From Utricularia gibba (lineage: Eukaryota > Streptophyta > Magnoliopsida > Lamiales > Lentibulariaceae), in assembly GCA_002189035.1 (NCBI GenBank), contig NEEC01000007.1, forward strand, positions 2,356,001 through 2,420,000: 64,000 nt of DNA, in the 5' to 3' direction. Below the pieces are notes generated by a model, which was not told the DNA's origin, searched no databases, and was given only the letters and a program-made list of their open reading frames with translations. Numbering within the stretch: the stretch's first letter is position 1; each line of letters begins with the position of its first letter. Shown piece by piece: positions 12,155 through 23,066 of the stretch. The translations under genes and the position numbers were made by a program.

Positions 12155-13814
12155 TCATTCTCTTGGCCTAGCAAGCCACAGAGAGCTTAAAGCTCTGAGC
12201 CTTGAGAAGTAGTCATGGATCAGAAGCAGGGCCCGAGCTGATTGTCGGGTCGTCAGTATCCGGTGCATTTGCTGAAGTGTTTGCTGTCTCAAGTTGTCAG
12301 CCTGGCAAGGTGAAACGAATGAGAATCAATTCCTCTATGCAATAGTGTCTACTGTGTTTTTGGGAGTGATTCAGCTCAGCTGATTTCGAGATTAGGATAC
12401 CACATCTGAGCTTGGATCACTTCCAAAAATGAAGATGCTGTGTAATCAGTATTGCTATTATACGTTACCTGTCTTAGAAATCCTTCAAGAGTTCCCAGCT
12501 TTCCCATTGCCATAGCCATCTGACCCATATAGTTGCCGACATTCCCCGATGTGCCGTCTGTTCCAGAGGAGCCATTGGCTAAAGTCTCCGCCAAGGATTG
12601 CTGCAAAGCATCCATGCCCTGTGCGAGTGCATCCTCGGCTTGATGGGAAGATTGCTGTAAATTGTATAGTCCGTTCAGCTGTTGCTCCGTTAAAGGCTCC
12701 AGATGGTTCACGAGAAGCTGTGGTTCAATCATCACATCTCTCTTATATCAGAAAAAAAAAAGAGGTGAAAAGACCTGGATGAAAACTTGGAACATTGGAA
12801 CATCAGCACCAGCGCATGGCGTTTCCACTGGAAGATACAAAGGGTACAAACAAACCTTGAGAAGCTCAGATGGCCTAAAGCCACCGATCCAGAGAAAGCA
12901 TCTTTCCGCAGGTGTTTTCCACATTCCTGATAAGATATGGAACACATCATCCTTAGCAGCATTGCCCTTCATCTTGAAAATGCTGTAGAAATGAACTGCG
13001 ACGGTTTCCACAAGAGTTCCCAGCTCTGTGTCCCCTGCATGAGCGTTGATTGCCGTTCTCAGCTCACTTACATGCCTACTCTGTTCTTCCAACCATCGAC
13101 TGTATTCTGCATCAAAAGTCAACGCTCCTGCACCATCCAACACTTTTAACTTAAAAAAATATCTTCTAGCATCAGAGTGTGGCTGTTGTTTTACTTAATC
13201 CACGTTTTATCTGAAAAAGAAATCAAACCATTTGCATTCCCTGCATTGGCCTGATCCCTCATGCTAGACATGAAAATCCCCTGCTGACGGGCTCTCTGTA
13301 GTTCTTGCTCAAGTTGTGTTAGCTTCAGCCGGCTATTCTCTAGTTGCTGCACATAAGCCTGTGCATTTTCCAAAATTCTTTTGAATATCAATGCTCAATG
13401 ATATATAATGCTACTTTGGTGGATGAATTCGGCACAGAAACAGTAGAGAAGGTATACTTTCTTCCTTAGTCTGCTTTTCCTAGCAGCTTCACGATTTTGA
13501 GCAAGGCGTCGTTGTGTCTGAGAACCGTGCATAAGAAACTTGTGTCAGCAGAGCTAACTAGAAAAACGCCTGGCGATTTGACTGAATATACAGAACTACA
13601 CCTTTTGATCAGGATTTTTTTCTTTGGATTTATCACTGGAATCTAAACCGGGAACACCATCAAATTGCCCAGACTGCAGATGAGAGAAAACAAGTAAAGT
13701 GAGAACAAGCGTTATTCGTTGGTTGTGTGAAGGAACCATTGAAAAGAAATTCGCCTTCTGATTATCAGGATCGGCATCAGTGGATGAATCTGTCCGTGAA
13801 CTGCATTCTTCCAT
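12155..13814 (-). CDS. TGA2: TGA bZIP transcription factor, clade II (TGA2/5/6-like)
   Basis: TGA factors bind TGACG (as-1) elements and partner with NPR1 in salicylic-acid and detoxification responses. Coding exons 13737-13814, 13602-13673, 13458-13517, 13229-13358, 12856-13127, 12469-12717 and 12155-12301 sum to 1008 bases, or 335 residues. Order: acidic Ser-rich N-terminus; bZIP basic region QNREAARKSRLRKK followed by the zipper AYVQQLENSRLKLTQLEQEL; then the DOG1-type domain with WLEEQSRHVSELR, GMWKTPAERCFLWIGGFRPSELL and YMGQMAMAMGKLGTLEGF; then the C-terminal LSSLWLARPRE. This tail and the GKLGTLEGF block favour the TGA2/5/6 clade over TGA1/4 or TGA9/10. Upstream, the frame continues through an NWIESNM block that resembles long TGA2.1-type isoforms, so a longer N-terminus from further 5' exons is possible. 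At least one noncoding exon (about 14034-14082) seems present. Confidence 0.9.
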
Positions 13815-14905
13815 GTTTGATTCAATCCAGTTCTGGTTTTCAGGTGCAGAAGAAGATATATTCAATATTGGTCCAATTCTTTCGTTGTAGAGTTTGAGAT
13901 CCCAGTATAGAACTAGCAAAACTCTTGTTCTTAGGCGAAGAATGGTTCTGTAATCAAGCATGCACGACTAAAACGTCAATTGCTCAAGAGACAATGACTT
14001 TCACCTCAACAGAATGGGACAAGCAACTTACCACAAGCGCTAGAATGAGGATCAACCGCAATCGCCACACTCCGTATTAGGACCTGAAATTTACAGACAA
14101 CACGACATTCATGAAAAGAAAGTACTTCAATCTCAAAAACAGAGAAAGGCAACTTCCTGCATTGCTGGACACTTCAATCGAGGAAGAGTTATCCAACCCA
14201 CATTTCCAAACCCAAAAAAGGAAACCATAAGTAAGTTACACATTTTATTTACCATCAGAATTACTGATCACATATAAGCAAGAAAGAAAGTGAGCAAGCC
14301 TTATCAGCCCATAGTCCTAGATTAGAAACCCTAAACAAGATGAACTGTTCTAATTAGTTCAGAAACAAAACCTATTTTGGAAGGCTTACCCCCGGCTAAT
14401 ATGAGCAGTATCTCCTGATTGAATTCCAAGACATTGCTCCATGATTCCAAAATAAAAAAATTCGAGAAGCTTCCCCTGTATTAGATTCAGCACTCCTGCA
14501 GTCAACAAGTTCCCAAATCAATAAGCTTCTGTAAAATATCAAATCATTCAAAAGTACAGACTCAACGTCCAACGCCCAAGTCTGAACCCTGCTTGCCGTC
14601 CAGAAGTAGGACTTTGTACTTTACCCAGCATGAATTAACATCATCACCAACACAAGCATCAAAAGAAAAATACCAAAAACCACAGAAAATCCTAGAAAAC
14701 CAATAAATAAAATATTCGAGGACCAAAACCTGAAAAAGCAAACAAGAAAAACAGTACAGCGGGATGCAAAGTGTGAGGCGGAAACAGGAAAAACTTCCGC
14801 GGCAAGCGCAGATGGTGACGGAGCCCGGCTGGGGCGGGCTATTTAGATATCTCTTCTGAGGTCCCGGCTTCCGGGCTGCTCCGTCGAGCAACTACGAGCG
14901 TGAGT
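13815..14905 (-). other. 5' leader region of the TGA gene
   Basis: This stretch upstream of the chosen start contains probable untranslated exons and introns. A clear acceptor and a GTAAGT donor bracket a small exon at about 14034-14082 on the minus strand. Several out-of-frame ATGs and short frames occur (for example 14562-14891), none with a recognisable domain. Confidence 0.5.
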
Positions 14906-14920
14906 GGTCAAATGACGTGA
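14906..14920. promoter_or_regulatory. Adjacent W-box and TGACG (as-1 half site) upstream of the TGA gene
   Basis: GGTCAA (reverse complement TTGACC, a W-box core) at 14906-14911 is followed by TGACGTGA at 14913-14920. TGACG is the binding core of TGA factors, and W-boxes bind WRKY factors. The pair sits just upstream of the apparent 5' end of the TGA gene in the divergent spacer. It could serve either gene. Short motifs occur by chance, so function is inferred only. Confidence 0.35.
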
Positions 14921-15434
14921 GGGACAAAGAGCCGTGATGGTCGCATCCTCCAAACCCAACTCCCCCTTGCGTCGTTTTCATCTCCACCATTTTCTTCCTC
15001 ATTTTCCACGGCGACAACCACTTGCAGAATTGGTTCTGTAATTAAATAATTATAGACTATTAAAAGTAGAAAGTTTTTTGAATTATTTTTAATCATTAAA
15101 TGAAAATTAACTATTTTAGTATAATTAAGGATATTGTTTTTTTAAAAATAAAATATTAAAAAAAATTGATTGATAATTACATATTCAAAAAATGTCTTTT
15201 TATACACATATTTTCCATCTAATATCTTGTTAAATATATTATTATGATTTTTTTTCATAAAATAAATCCAATAATTATTTTTATTTTAAAAAATTAATAA
15301 AAATCAAAATGAGAATAAACAACGGTTTTCTTTACGAAAAAATGGTTTGCTTTTCATCAAAATTAACTGCCTGGTGCGTACGTTATCAATGAAGGATAAG
15401 GTTCTGCTTCTGTACGGTGGCGCCCGTTAGGAAG
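14921..15434. other. Divergent spacer, TGA gene to PnsB2-like gene
   Basis: Bases 15040-15350 are A+T-rich. No coding sequence is seen. It presumably holds the promoter of the plus-strand gene that follows. Confidence 0.55.
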
Positions 15435-16831
15435 ATGAACGCCTTGCACTGGACTTGTCTTCCTTCTCCATTCTCTGTTTCTCATCCAACAGCACCCAGA
15501 ATCGTCTCCTCGGCCCAGTTTAATCCCCCGGGATCATCCAAGAAATGGGTTTCACGCACTCCTGTAGTGGCTTCAATCTCAACGTATCCTCATCCAATGG
15601 TGGATGCGGAGCATCTGGAGGCCGAATTCGGAGCACCCGGTGTCAGCTTTTCGAGCCTCGGAGACGAATGCCTGGTGAAAATGTCCCTTGAAAACGGAAC
15701 ATCGGGTAGGCTGCTGCTCCCTAGTGGACTCATCACCTCATTCAAGCCTGTTATGTGGCACGGCGGGAAGGCCGAGCTGCTTCACACCACCGTCTCCGCT
15801 CGGAATGACCGCGATCGTTCGATTCGAGGAGGGATTGTAGTATCTTTGGATTGCAAGAATGATGATGGGGCTTCATGGGGTCCCCATTCTTGGGCACTCT
15901 GTAGCGTGAGTGGATCCAATCAAGATTCAATTCAGGTAGCACACAGATGTATGTAATGAATGATGATAGATTGAAGCAAATTGAATGTGTATTTGGAATC
16001 CCATTCAGTCTTGATCTCATTCTTCTAGTTGTGAATGAACTGTGCAATCAATGAATTCCATGGTGCAGTTTTTTAGAATGAATTTGCTGATGAGTGAAAT
16101 CATCTACAGGTGGAGTTGATCAGCAGGAATCAAGAATGGGGTGCTCAAGTGAAGCACATCATAACGCTTTCACAAGATGTTCTAACCTCAGAGGCTCTGG
16201 TTTCCACCTCCAGCTCTTCATCCCTCCATCTAACAGGCTCCATTTTGTGCCACTTAACAGTGAGCACCCCGGATGCAGTCTATGCTCTAGGGCTGCAAGG
16301 CTCCGACTTCTCCGACGCACCACCTGTCCAGACAGATTTCACCATCGAAGTTGCGGAGAAGGATGATCAAGATGAAGGGAGCTTCTGGGGTATCACCAGC
16401 AAGCTTTTTTCAACTCAAATCAATGGTGATAACAGGGATGAGCCTCTGGAACTAATGACGGGTGAAGAGGAAGATAACTACAAGCATTTGAGCCAAAAGC
16501 TTTGCAAGATTTATCAGAACGCCCCCAGCAACTTCACCATCATGGACCGTGTAAGACAGCACAGGATGCTCCTCTTTTTGTGCACAAGTTTGACAGGGGA
16601 CACTGACGAGTTCATTTTCTTTGGTATGCTGAACAGGGGAAGAGGAATTCGGTCATTTTGAGAAGGGAAGGTTTTGAAGAATTGTATGTGATGAGTCCAG
16701 GATCAGAACATGAAATGTACGGCGAGTTTTCATTCATCTGCGTCGGGCATTCAGTCTTACAGAAACCAGTAGTCGTCAGCCCTGCCGGTGAATGGAGAGG
16801 AAGTATGATGCTGTTTAATCCCAATACATGA
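15435..16831 (+). CDS. PnsB2/NDF2-like protein with galactose-mutarotase-like fold, plastid-targeted
   Basis: Exons 15435-15935, 16110-16550 and 16637-16831 join in frame to 378 residues. The first 45 or so residues are Ser/Pro-rich with few acids, as in a chloroplast transit peptide. Downstream blocks such as LLLPSGLITSFKPVMWHGG, NAPSNFTIMDRGKRN and EELYVMSPGS, and the end PVVVSPAGEWRG, match the aldose-1-epimerase-like plant family that includes PnsB2 (NDF2/NDH45), a subunit of the thylakoid NDH complex subcomplex B. I start at the ATG at 15435 because the open frame upstream begins with GTG. Family membership is good. Whether this is true PnsB2 or its uncharacterised paralogue (seed-maturation-like) is open; the catalytic residues of real mutarotases are not expected in this group. 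Confidence 0.72.
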
Positions 16832-17616
16832 TTCTTTTTCAAACCTGAGAAATTCGCCACAGCAATTTATTTTTTCTTTGTTAGGTATTCCAACTATTTT
16901 AAAAAACATATTTTGGATACTAACCGTTTATAACAACGATTTGATTAAATTCAAAAGGTTCGAAAATATAAAAAAATAAATCATGATTTAATTATGATAT
17001 TGTAATTGTAATTTTCAAATTTTATTTTTTGTAAAAAAATATTTTTAAAAAATGAACGATTTGATTAAGGGTTGAATTGCTATTGAATCACGCAAATCGT
17101 GAACCGTTCACTCAATTTTTTTTTTATAGGTATAATTGGTTCATTTGGTTGACAGTCCACCAAGTGATCATCCTCTAATACCAATAATACATGTGCAATA
17201 AAAATGATCAATTTAAATATTAATTTTTATTTATAAAAGATTTAAAAAATAATTATTTTTCAAAATAACCCATGTTTGGATTTAGTTAGGAATCCATTAA
17301 AAAATAAAATAAAATAATTTTAATATGTTATTTTCCCCCATTTTTCTTGTATAATTTTTTTTTCTCATGGAGATTGATTTTTTAGGTGTGATGGATAAAT
17401 AGTTTTATAAAAGTAATAAATGGAGGAAACTGCGTTGTTTTTGGTTGGCTCAGGTTGTTTGGTCTCCTCGTTTGGCGTTTTCAATGGGAGAGACGACGAA
17501 GATGGCAGATAGGGATCGTCTTCTGACGCTTGTTTGCATGAGCGAGGAGCTCATCCCACAATGCAGGAATGCAACAAATGCAGGGAGCCAAGGTTTTGTA
17601 ATTTGAGCAGCAAACC
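16832..17616. other. Spacer between PnsB2-like gene and PIP5K
   Basis: Very A+T-rich to about 17400, then balanced sequence that is probably the PIP5K promoter and 5' leader. No gene is supported. Confidence 0.55.
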
Positions 17617-20546
17617 ATGATGCCCATGAAGGCCTGGGAAGCCACCGTGAGGAAGACGCAGGCGGCGGCGAAGAAGCGCGCCAACACCATCTTCGGGATG
17701 TCTCACGCCGCTGAGGAAGAAACCGATGATCATGATCACGACGAAGACCGCCTCAGCCGGTCGTCCGGGGAAGTTTATCAGGCGGAGAAGTTTCTTCCCA
17801 ATGGGGACTACTACACAGGCTATTGGTGCGAGAGCTTTCCTCATGGCCATGGCAAGTACTGGTGGACCGATGGATGCATGTACGTGGGCGAGTGGTTCAG
17901 GGGAAGACGATGGGAAAAGGGATCTTCAGCTGGCCTTCAGGTGCAATGTATGAAGGGAATTTCAAGAGCGGATTCATGGACGGAGAAGGGACGTACACCG
18001 GCGCCAACGGCACGACGTATAAGGGATCATGGGTGATGAACTTGAAGCACGGATATGGAGTGAATGAATATGGGAACTCCGATACCTACGACGGCGAATG
18101 GAGCAGAGGAATGCAGGAAGGTCAAGGGAAGTATCAATGGAAGAATGGGAACCACTACGTTGGAGAATGGAAGAATGGCAAGATCTGTGGGAAAGGGAAA
18201 ATGTTCTGGACAAACGGGAATGCATACGAAGGGAGCTGGGACGATGGTTTGCCTAAGGGAAATGGAACATTCAAATGGAGTGATGGAAGTTTCTATGTGG
18301 GGAATTGGAGCACTGATCCTTCAGAGCAGAATGGCACCTACTACCCATCAGGGGGGTCATCAATGGAAGGAAATCTGGAGTGGGATCCTCAGGATGTGTT
18401 CAATGAACTGAAGGAATGCAAAGTCTGCCAATCTGATAAGATTCCCTTGTGGCCTTCCCAGAAAAAGCTCGCCGTCTGGAGGTCTTCCAAAGGATCGGAT
18501 GCGCCTATCGTCCGGCCAAGAAGACTGTCAGTTGATGGAAGAATAGACGCCAGTGTGGACAATGATCTGGTAGCAATGAGGTTGTCTGATGGCGCAGCAC
18601 CCGCATCTTGGACGACTGGATCCATGGATCGGACAATTGAAGGAGATGATGCACCATTTGCTTTACAGACAGAAACTGGATCCATCAGAGGCACCGCAAT
18701 AAAGATACCCAAGGTGGCTAAAAGACAAGGGGACACAATCTCTAAAGGCCACAGAAATTATGAGCTGATGCTTAATTTGCAACTTGGAATCAGGTACAGA
18801 CCATCTTCTTCTCCCTAAAGAAGTTAATGAAAGAAGATGATATGCATCAGAACATAGTTGCAAGTTGTCTGAATGAAGCAGTGATCTTGCTTTGGCCTGT
18901 GTTCACAATTTTTGCTTCTAACCTTGCAGGCACTCTGTTGGGAGGCCTGGACCGCCTCCATCTCTTGATCTGAAGCCATCAGCATTTGATCCAAAAGAGA
19001 AATTCTGGACAAAGTTTCCTCCAGAAGGCTCCAAAATCACTCCACCTCATCAGTCTTGTGAGTTTAAATGGAAAGATTACTGCCCCAAAGTATTCAGGTG
19101 CTTCCCTTTTCTACAACATTGGCAGGAAAACACTTCAAGTCCTACACTAAAGATGCAGAAAAACATTAATTTTCTGCAGGTCTTTGAGGATGCTGTTTAA
19201 GGTGGATCCTGCGGATTACATGTTGTCCATTTGTGGAAACGATGCACTTCGGGAGCTATCTTCTCCAGGGAAAAGTGGAAGCTTTTTTTACTTAACGAAT
19301 GATGACCGTTACATGATAAAGACCATGAAGAAGGCCGAAACAAAAGTAAGTTTATGTATTTCACATCTGATTTCAAACCACAGACATCATCAGAAACATA
19401 CTCTAACATGTCTTACTGTTATTTCTCAAAAAAACCAGGTGCTTTTGAGGATGTTGAATGCTTACTATAACCACGTTCGAGCATTCGAGAATACATTAGT
19501 CACTAAATATTACGGCCTTCACTGTGTCAAGCTGAATGGACAAAAGGTAATGCAAATGGATCATGAAAACAAATGGCGAGAGGCAAAGATGTTGCTTGTT
19601 TCCTGAGATGTTAATAATGAAGGGTCCTCTTCTGTAGGTCCGATTCATTATCATGGGAAATCTGTTCTGTTCTGAGTACATGATTCATAGACGATACGAC
19701 TTAAAAGGCTCCACATTTGGGAGACTAACAGATAAACCAGAATCAGAGATTGATGCAACCACAACACTCAAGGACCTTGATCTCAACTTTGTATTTCGAC
19801 TGCAGAAAACATGGTTTCAGGAATTCAGGAGGTGATAACTCTACCAAATACGACCAGAAATGTTATACTTGCTGACTGCAAACACATTTGTTTGCAGACA
19901 AGTTGACAGGGACTGCGAGTTTCTTGAGCAAGAGAGAATCATGGATTACAGTCTTTTAGTAGGCCTCCACTTCACAGACGCCTCAACTGATCAGGAACAT
20001 ACTGCCTCCGGTGCAGTCACTCCCATCGGTAAGAACCCCATTTCTCAACCAACAACACCACAAACACCTTGAATCCTGTACCTCCCTGTGTGCAGACAAT
20101 GGCGGATCAGAGAGCGACTCGACCACCCGCTTATCCAATGTGGAACAACTACTTCTAGATCCAGCAGGGTAATGATTCTCCACTGAATCCACTCAAAACT
20201 TCAATATAAAAACAGCATCAAAAGAAGCAAAACTTGGTGTGTGTACATGCGACGCAGGTGGGCTAGTATAAGATTGGGAATCAACATGCCTGCAAGGGTG
20301 GAAAGAACGGAGAGAAAAGCAGACGCGGAGTTCCAGTTAGTCGGAGAACCGACCGGAGAATGCTATGACGTAGTAGTGTTCTTTGGCATCATAGACATTC
20401 TCACCGAATACGACATGACCAAAAAACTTGAGCATGCTTACAAGTCCATTCAGTACGATCCCAACTCCATATCAGCAGTGGATCCCAAGCAGTACTCCCG
20501 GCGGTTCCGTGAGTACATCTTCAAAGCTTTTGCAGAAGACGTATGA
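17617..20546 (+). CDS. PIP5K: Phosphatidylinositol-4-phosphate 5-kinase with MORN repeats; frame broken in exon 1
   Basis: Type-B plant PIP5K, which phosphorylates PI4P to PI(4,5)P2 at the plasma membrane. Exons: 17617-18793, 18930-19097, 19180-19345, 19439-19546, 19638-19831, 19898-20028, 20096-20168 and 20258-20546. The N-terminus ([11 protein letters not shown]) leads into about eight MORN repeats of the pattern YxGxWxxGxxxGxG, a linker, then the kinase domain with [27 protein letters not shown], the catalytic MDYSLLVG and the C-terminal [14 protein letters not shown]. The exons sum to 2306 bases, one short of a multiple of three. The missing base is in the second MORN repeat at a GGGG run (17900-17903), where the expected reading is GEWFRGKTMGKG. 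As given, translation would stop at 18036. With that base the protein would be 768 residues, normal for the family. All downstream splice sites and motifs are intact, so an assembly error is likelier than a pseudogene. Confidence 0.88.
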
Positions 20547-20732
20547 AAATGCATGCACAGTTGCATGGTTGTTTTACTGTACTTTTTCTTCCCGGTTTTG
20601 TGTATTGAACTCGGAACCTTGATGACTTGTCCAAAAATTACGTGTAGGATGAGAATAACATTTTTTAAAAAATAAAAAATTAGATATATCTATTTATAGT
20701 TACAAAATTTAAGAAAAAATTTATCCTATATA
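20547..20732. other. 3' flank of PIP5K
   Basis: Probable 3' untranslated region, A+T-rich at its end, running up to the target-site copy of the transposon. Confidence 0.5.
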
Positions 20733-20742
20733 ATTTTTTTAT
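20733..20742. repeat. Left target-site duplication
   Basis: ATTTTTTTAT directly before the first G of the element. It is identical to the right copy at 21753-21762. It is low in complexity, so chance identity is a real alternative, but the exact abutment to both GGG/CCC termini supports it. Confidence 0.65.
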
Positions 20743-21752
20743 GGGGAAAAATACGTTTTGATGCAAACGTTTCAAAGATTGCTTATAATTAAATGTACAC
20801 GTTTTTTAAAATAGTTTTGTGGTATAAACATTTCAGTTTTTATTCAAATTCAATACAAACGTTTCAAAATATATCATTTTGGTACAAACGTTAAATATTA
20901 TATTATTTTTCAAATATCAACGTTTTTTAAAACATTGTTTAAATACATACGTTGTTTAAAAAAGTTAAAAAACAATACAAATGTTTTTTCACACATACTT
21001 TTTGATACATGCGTTTATTGTAAATTATGATTTTGAACAAAATATATTAAAAATAATTAATATATTATAATATATATTAAAAATAAATAAATAAAATATA
21101 ATTTATGTGTATTTCAAATTTTCATGTTTTCTAACTCATTAATTTAATTTACTTCATTATGTGCATTTGATTATTATATTATATTCATATTTATAAGTTT
21201 TTCAAAATTTACAACAATATCCGAAAACTTTTTCTAATAATTAAAAAATATCTAAATAATATATTAATATTATAAGTAATATAATTGTAAATATCTATTT
21301 CAACATTTAATAATTTGAATCCATCATAATAAACTTAGTGTATTTTAAGTTGATTAATCACTTTTTTATAAAATGATACATGACATTAATTAAAGTCAAC
21401 TGAACCCTAATTATATTACATTTCTCAATTTGGGAATGAGCCAGCTAAATATATGTACTGAAATAAAAGCCCATTAGTAAACGTTTGTTCTCATAATATA
21501 GGTGTTAAAAGTTGTGTTTTTATTTAAAAGATAAATTACAAACATATGTATCAAAAAAAATTTCAAAAAAACGTTGGTATTGAAGATATATTATTTTTCA
21601 AAACATTAGTTTCAAAATAAAAATTTTGAAAACGTTTGTATGTAAAATCTATAAAATTCGACAACGTATGTACCAAAAATCACATTATACAAACGTTAGT
21701 ATAGAATTGTATGTTTTTTTTCAAACGTTTGTATTGAAACAAAACGTAGCCC
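20743..21752. mobile_element. Non-autonomous Mutator-like (MULE) foldback element
   Basis: A 1010-bp non-coding element begins GGGGAAAAATACGTTTT and ends with a sequence whose reverse complement begins GGGCTACGTTTTG. Both arms then read TGCAAACGTTT or ATACAAACGTTT, giving imperfect terminal inverted repeats. Each end abuts the identical 10-base sequence ATTTTTTTAT (20733-20742 and 21753-21762), which fits a target-site duplication of the size Mutator-like elements make (8-11 bp). Inside, the word ACAAACGTT and variants recur many times, in one orientation in the left part and the opposite in the right. There is no transposase frame. Confidence 0.72.
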
Positions 21753-21762
21753 ATTTTTTTAT
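21753..21762. repeat. Right target-site duplication
   Basis: ATTTTTTTAT directly after the terminal CCC of the element, matching the left copy exactly. Confidence 0.65.
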
Positions 21763-22998
21763 TTTTAAAGTATGCAATGGATTAATTATTCATTTATATT
21801 AAATTAATTCACCTGATTCTTTGCATTCGTATTCATTAATATTTCAAAAATTGCATTTTTTTCGAATAATTCTGTTAAAGAATAACATTAATTCAAAATG
21901 AACAATTTTATTCATTTTAATATTTTTTCTTCTTTATTTAATTCGTTTTTTAAAATTTCCTTCTTAATTTTTCATTTTTGAGATGAAGGATTGCAAGCCA
22001 AATATATGATTTGAACTGTCATTTAAATATTATTATAAAATAATTTCTTATTCTAAAACAAAACACATTGATGATTTAAGGTACATAATATTTATTTTAA
22101 TTCTCATTATCATTCTTATTTTTTAAAAATTTATTTTGAAAATGTGTGAAGAACATATTCCACTATATTATGGGAACAGTCTTCCCAAATTGAAGGCAAC
22201 TGGATAATCATAACAAATATTATCATCCCAAACTGAAAATATCTTCTACTTATCATATTTTTTTTGTTTTATAAAAATTAAATTAAATTAAATACTAAAA
22301 TAATAATGAAAATAAGATATATTCAAAACTTACCATAAAACACAAAGGAATCCAGACTCATGACAAGGCTGATGTCGTGTCAAACCTTTCTATGGTATGG
22401 AAAGGTAGACGAGGATTGCCTTTTTGACTATTCCTTTCTAAAAATAAAATTTAAAAGGAATATTAATTATTTCATGTACGGTGTTTTATGCGATGTAAAT
22501 ATAATATATATGGGGTTCGAGTTTATTTTATTTCATCACATTTACCACGTTTTTTATACTTGGGAATTTGTTGGTATTTTTGAGCTTTTTTAAAGTAAAA
22601 ATAAATAAAAAATACTGGGGTAAAATGTCAGGCCATGGGCTTGAAGGGTGATATGGTAATTTCACTTCCAAGCTGCGTGGGTGACAGAGATTCCTCTTAA
22701 TAGGGGGGTGGAAATAAGACGATCATGAATCATCACCAGCAGTTACGGACAACGGAGTAGCGTCGTGGGAGTATAGACGGGAGAAAGTGAGAGAGAGAGA
22801 GAGAGGCCCAGGTACTCGGATGCGGGTGGCTATCAACGTTCGTTTTATCCTCTAAATCCACTTGCGCTCATTCTCCGACACCGAAATATTTACAATTTTT
22901 TCCGATAATGCTGCAACGCAGAGTTGGATAGAGAGCGATACTGTGCGGGGTGTTTATTTTTGGTGATTGCTTTGTGGGTGGGTTTGGGTTGATGAAAG
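21763..22998. other. Upstream region and 5' leader of Fd-GOGAT
   Basis: A+T-rich to about 22620, then balanced sequence with a GA microsatellite at about 22788-22804 and a pyrimidine-rich leader. An upstream ATG at 22992 lies 7 bases before the chosen start and opens a 24-codon frame that ends at 23066. No other gene is supported. Confidence 0.6.
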
Positions 22999-23066
22999 AT
23001 GTCTCTACACTCTGCGGGTCATCATGTGCAGTCGGTGAAACTGTTTACACCGACTGGGTCGACTAA
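22992..23066 (+). other. Upstream reading frame overlapping the Fd-GOGAT start
   Basis: An ATG at 22992 opens a 24-codon frame in a different register that overlaps the main start codon and ends at TAA 23064-23066. If it is in the transcript it could lower initiation at 22999. Its product has no recognisable feature. Confidence 0.4.

Noticed and set aside
17617..20546. PIP5K as a pseudogene
   Set aside because: Only one missing base; all splice sites and catalytic motifs are intact and other genes in the window show the same kind of G-run loss.
22360..22593. 77-codon plus-strand frame upstream of Fd-GOGAT
   Set aside because: Phe/Tyr/Ile-rich translation typical of A+T-rich noncoding DNA.
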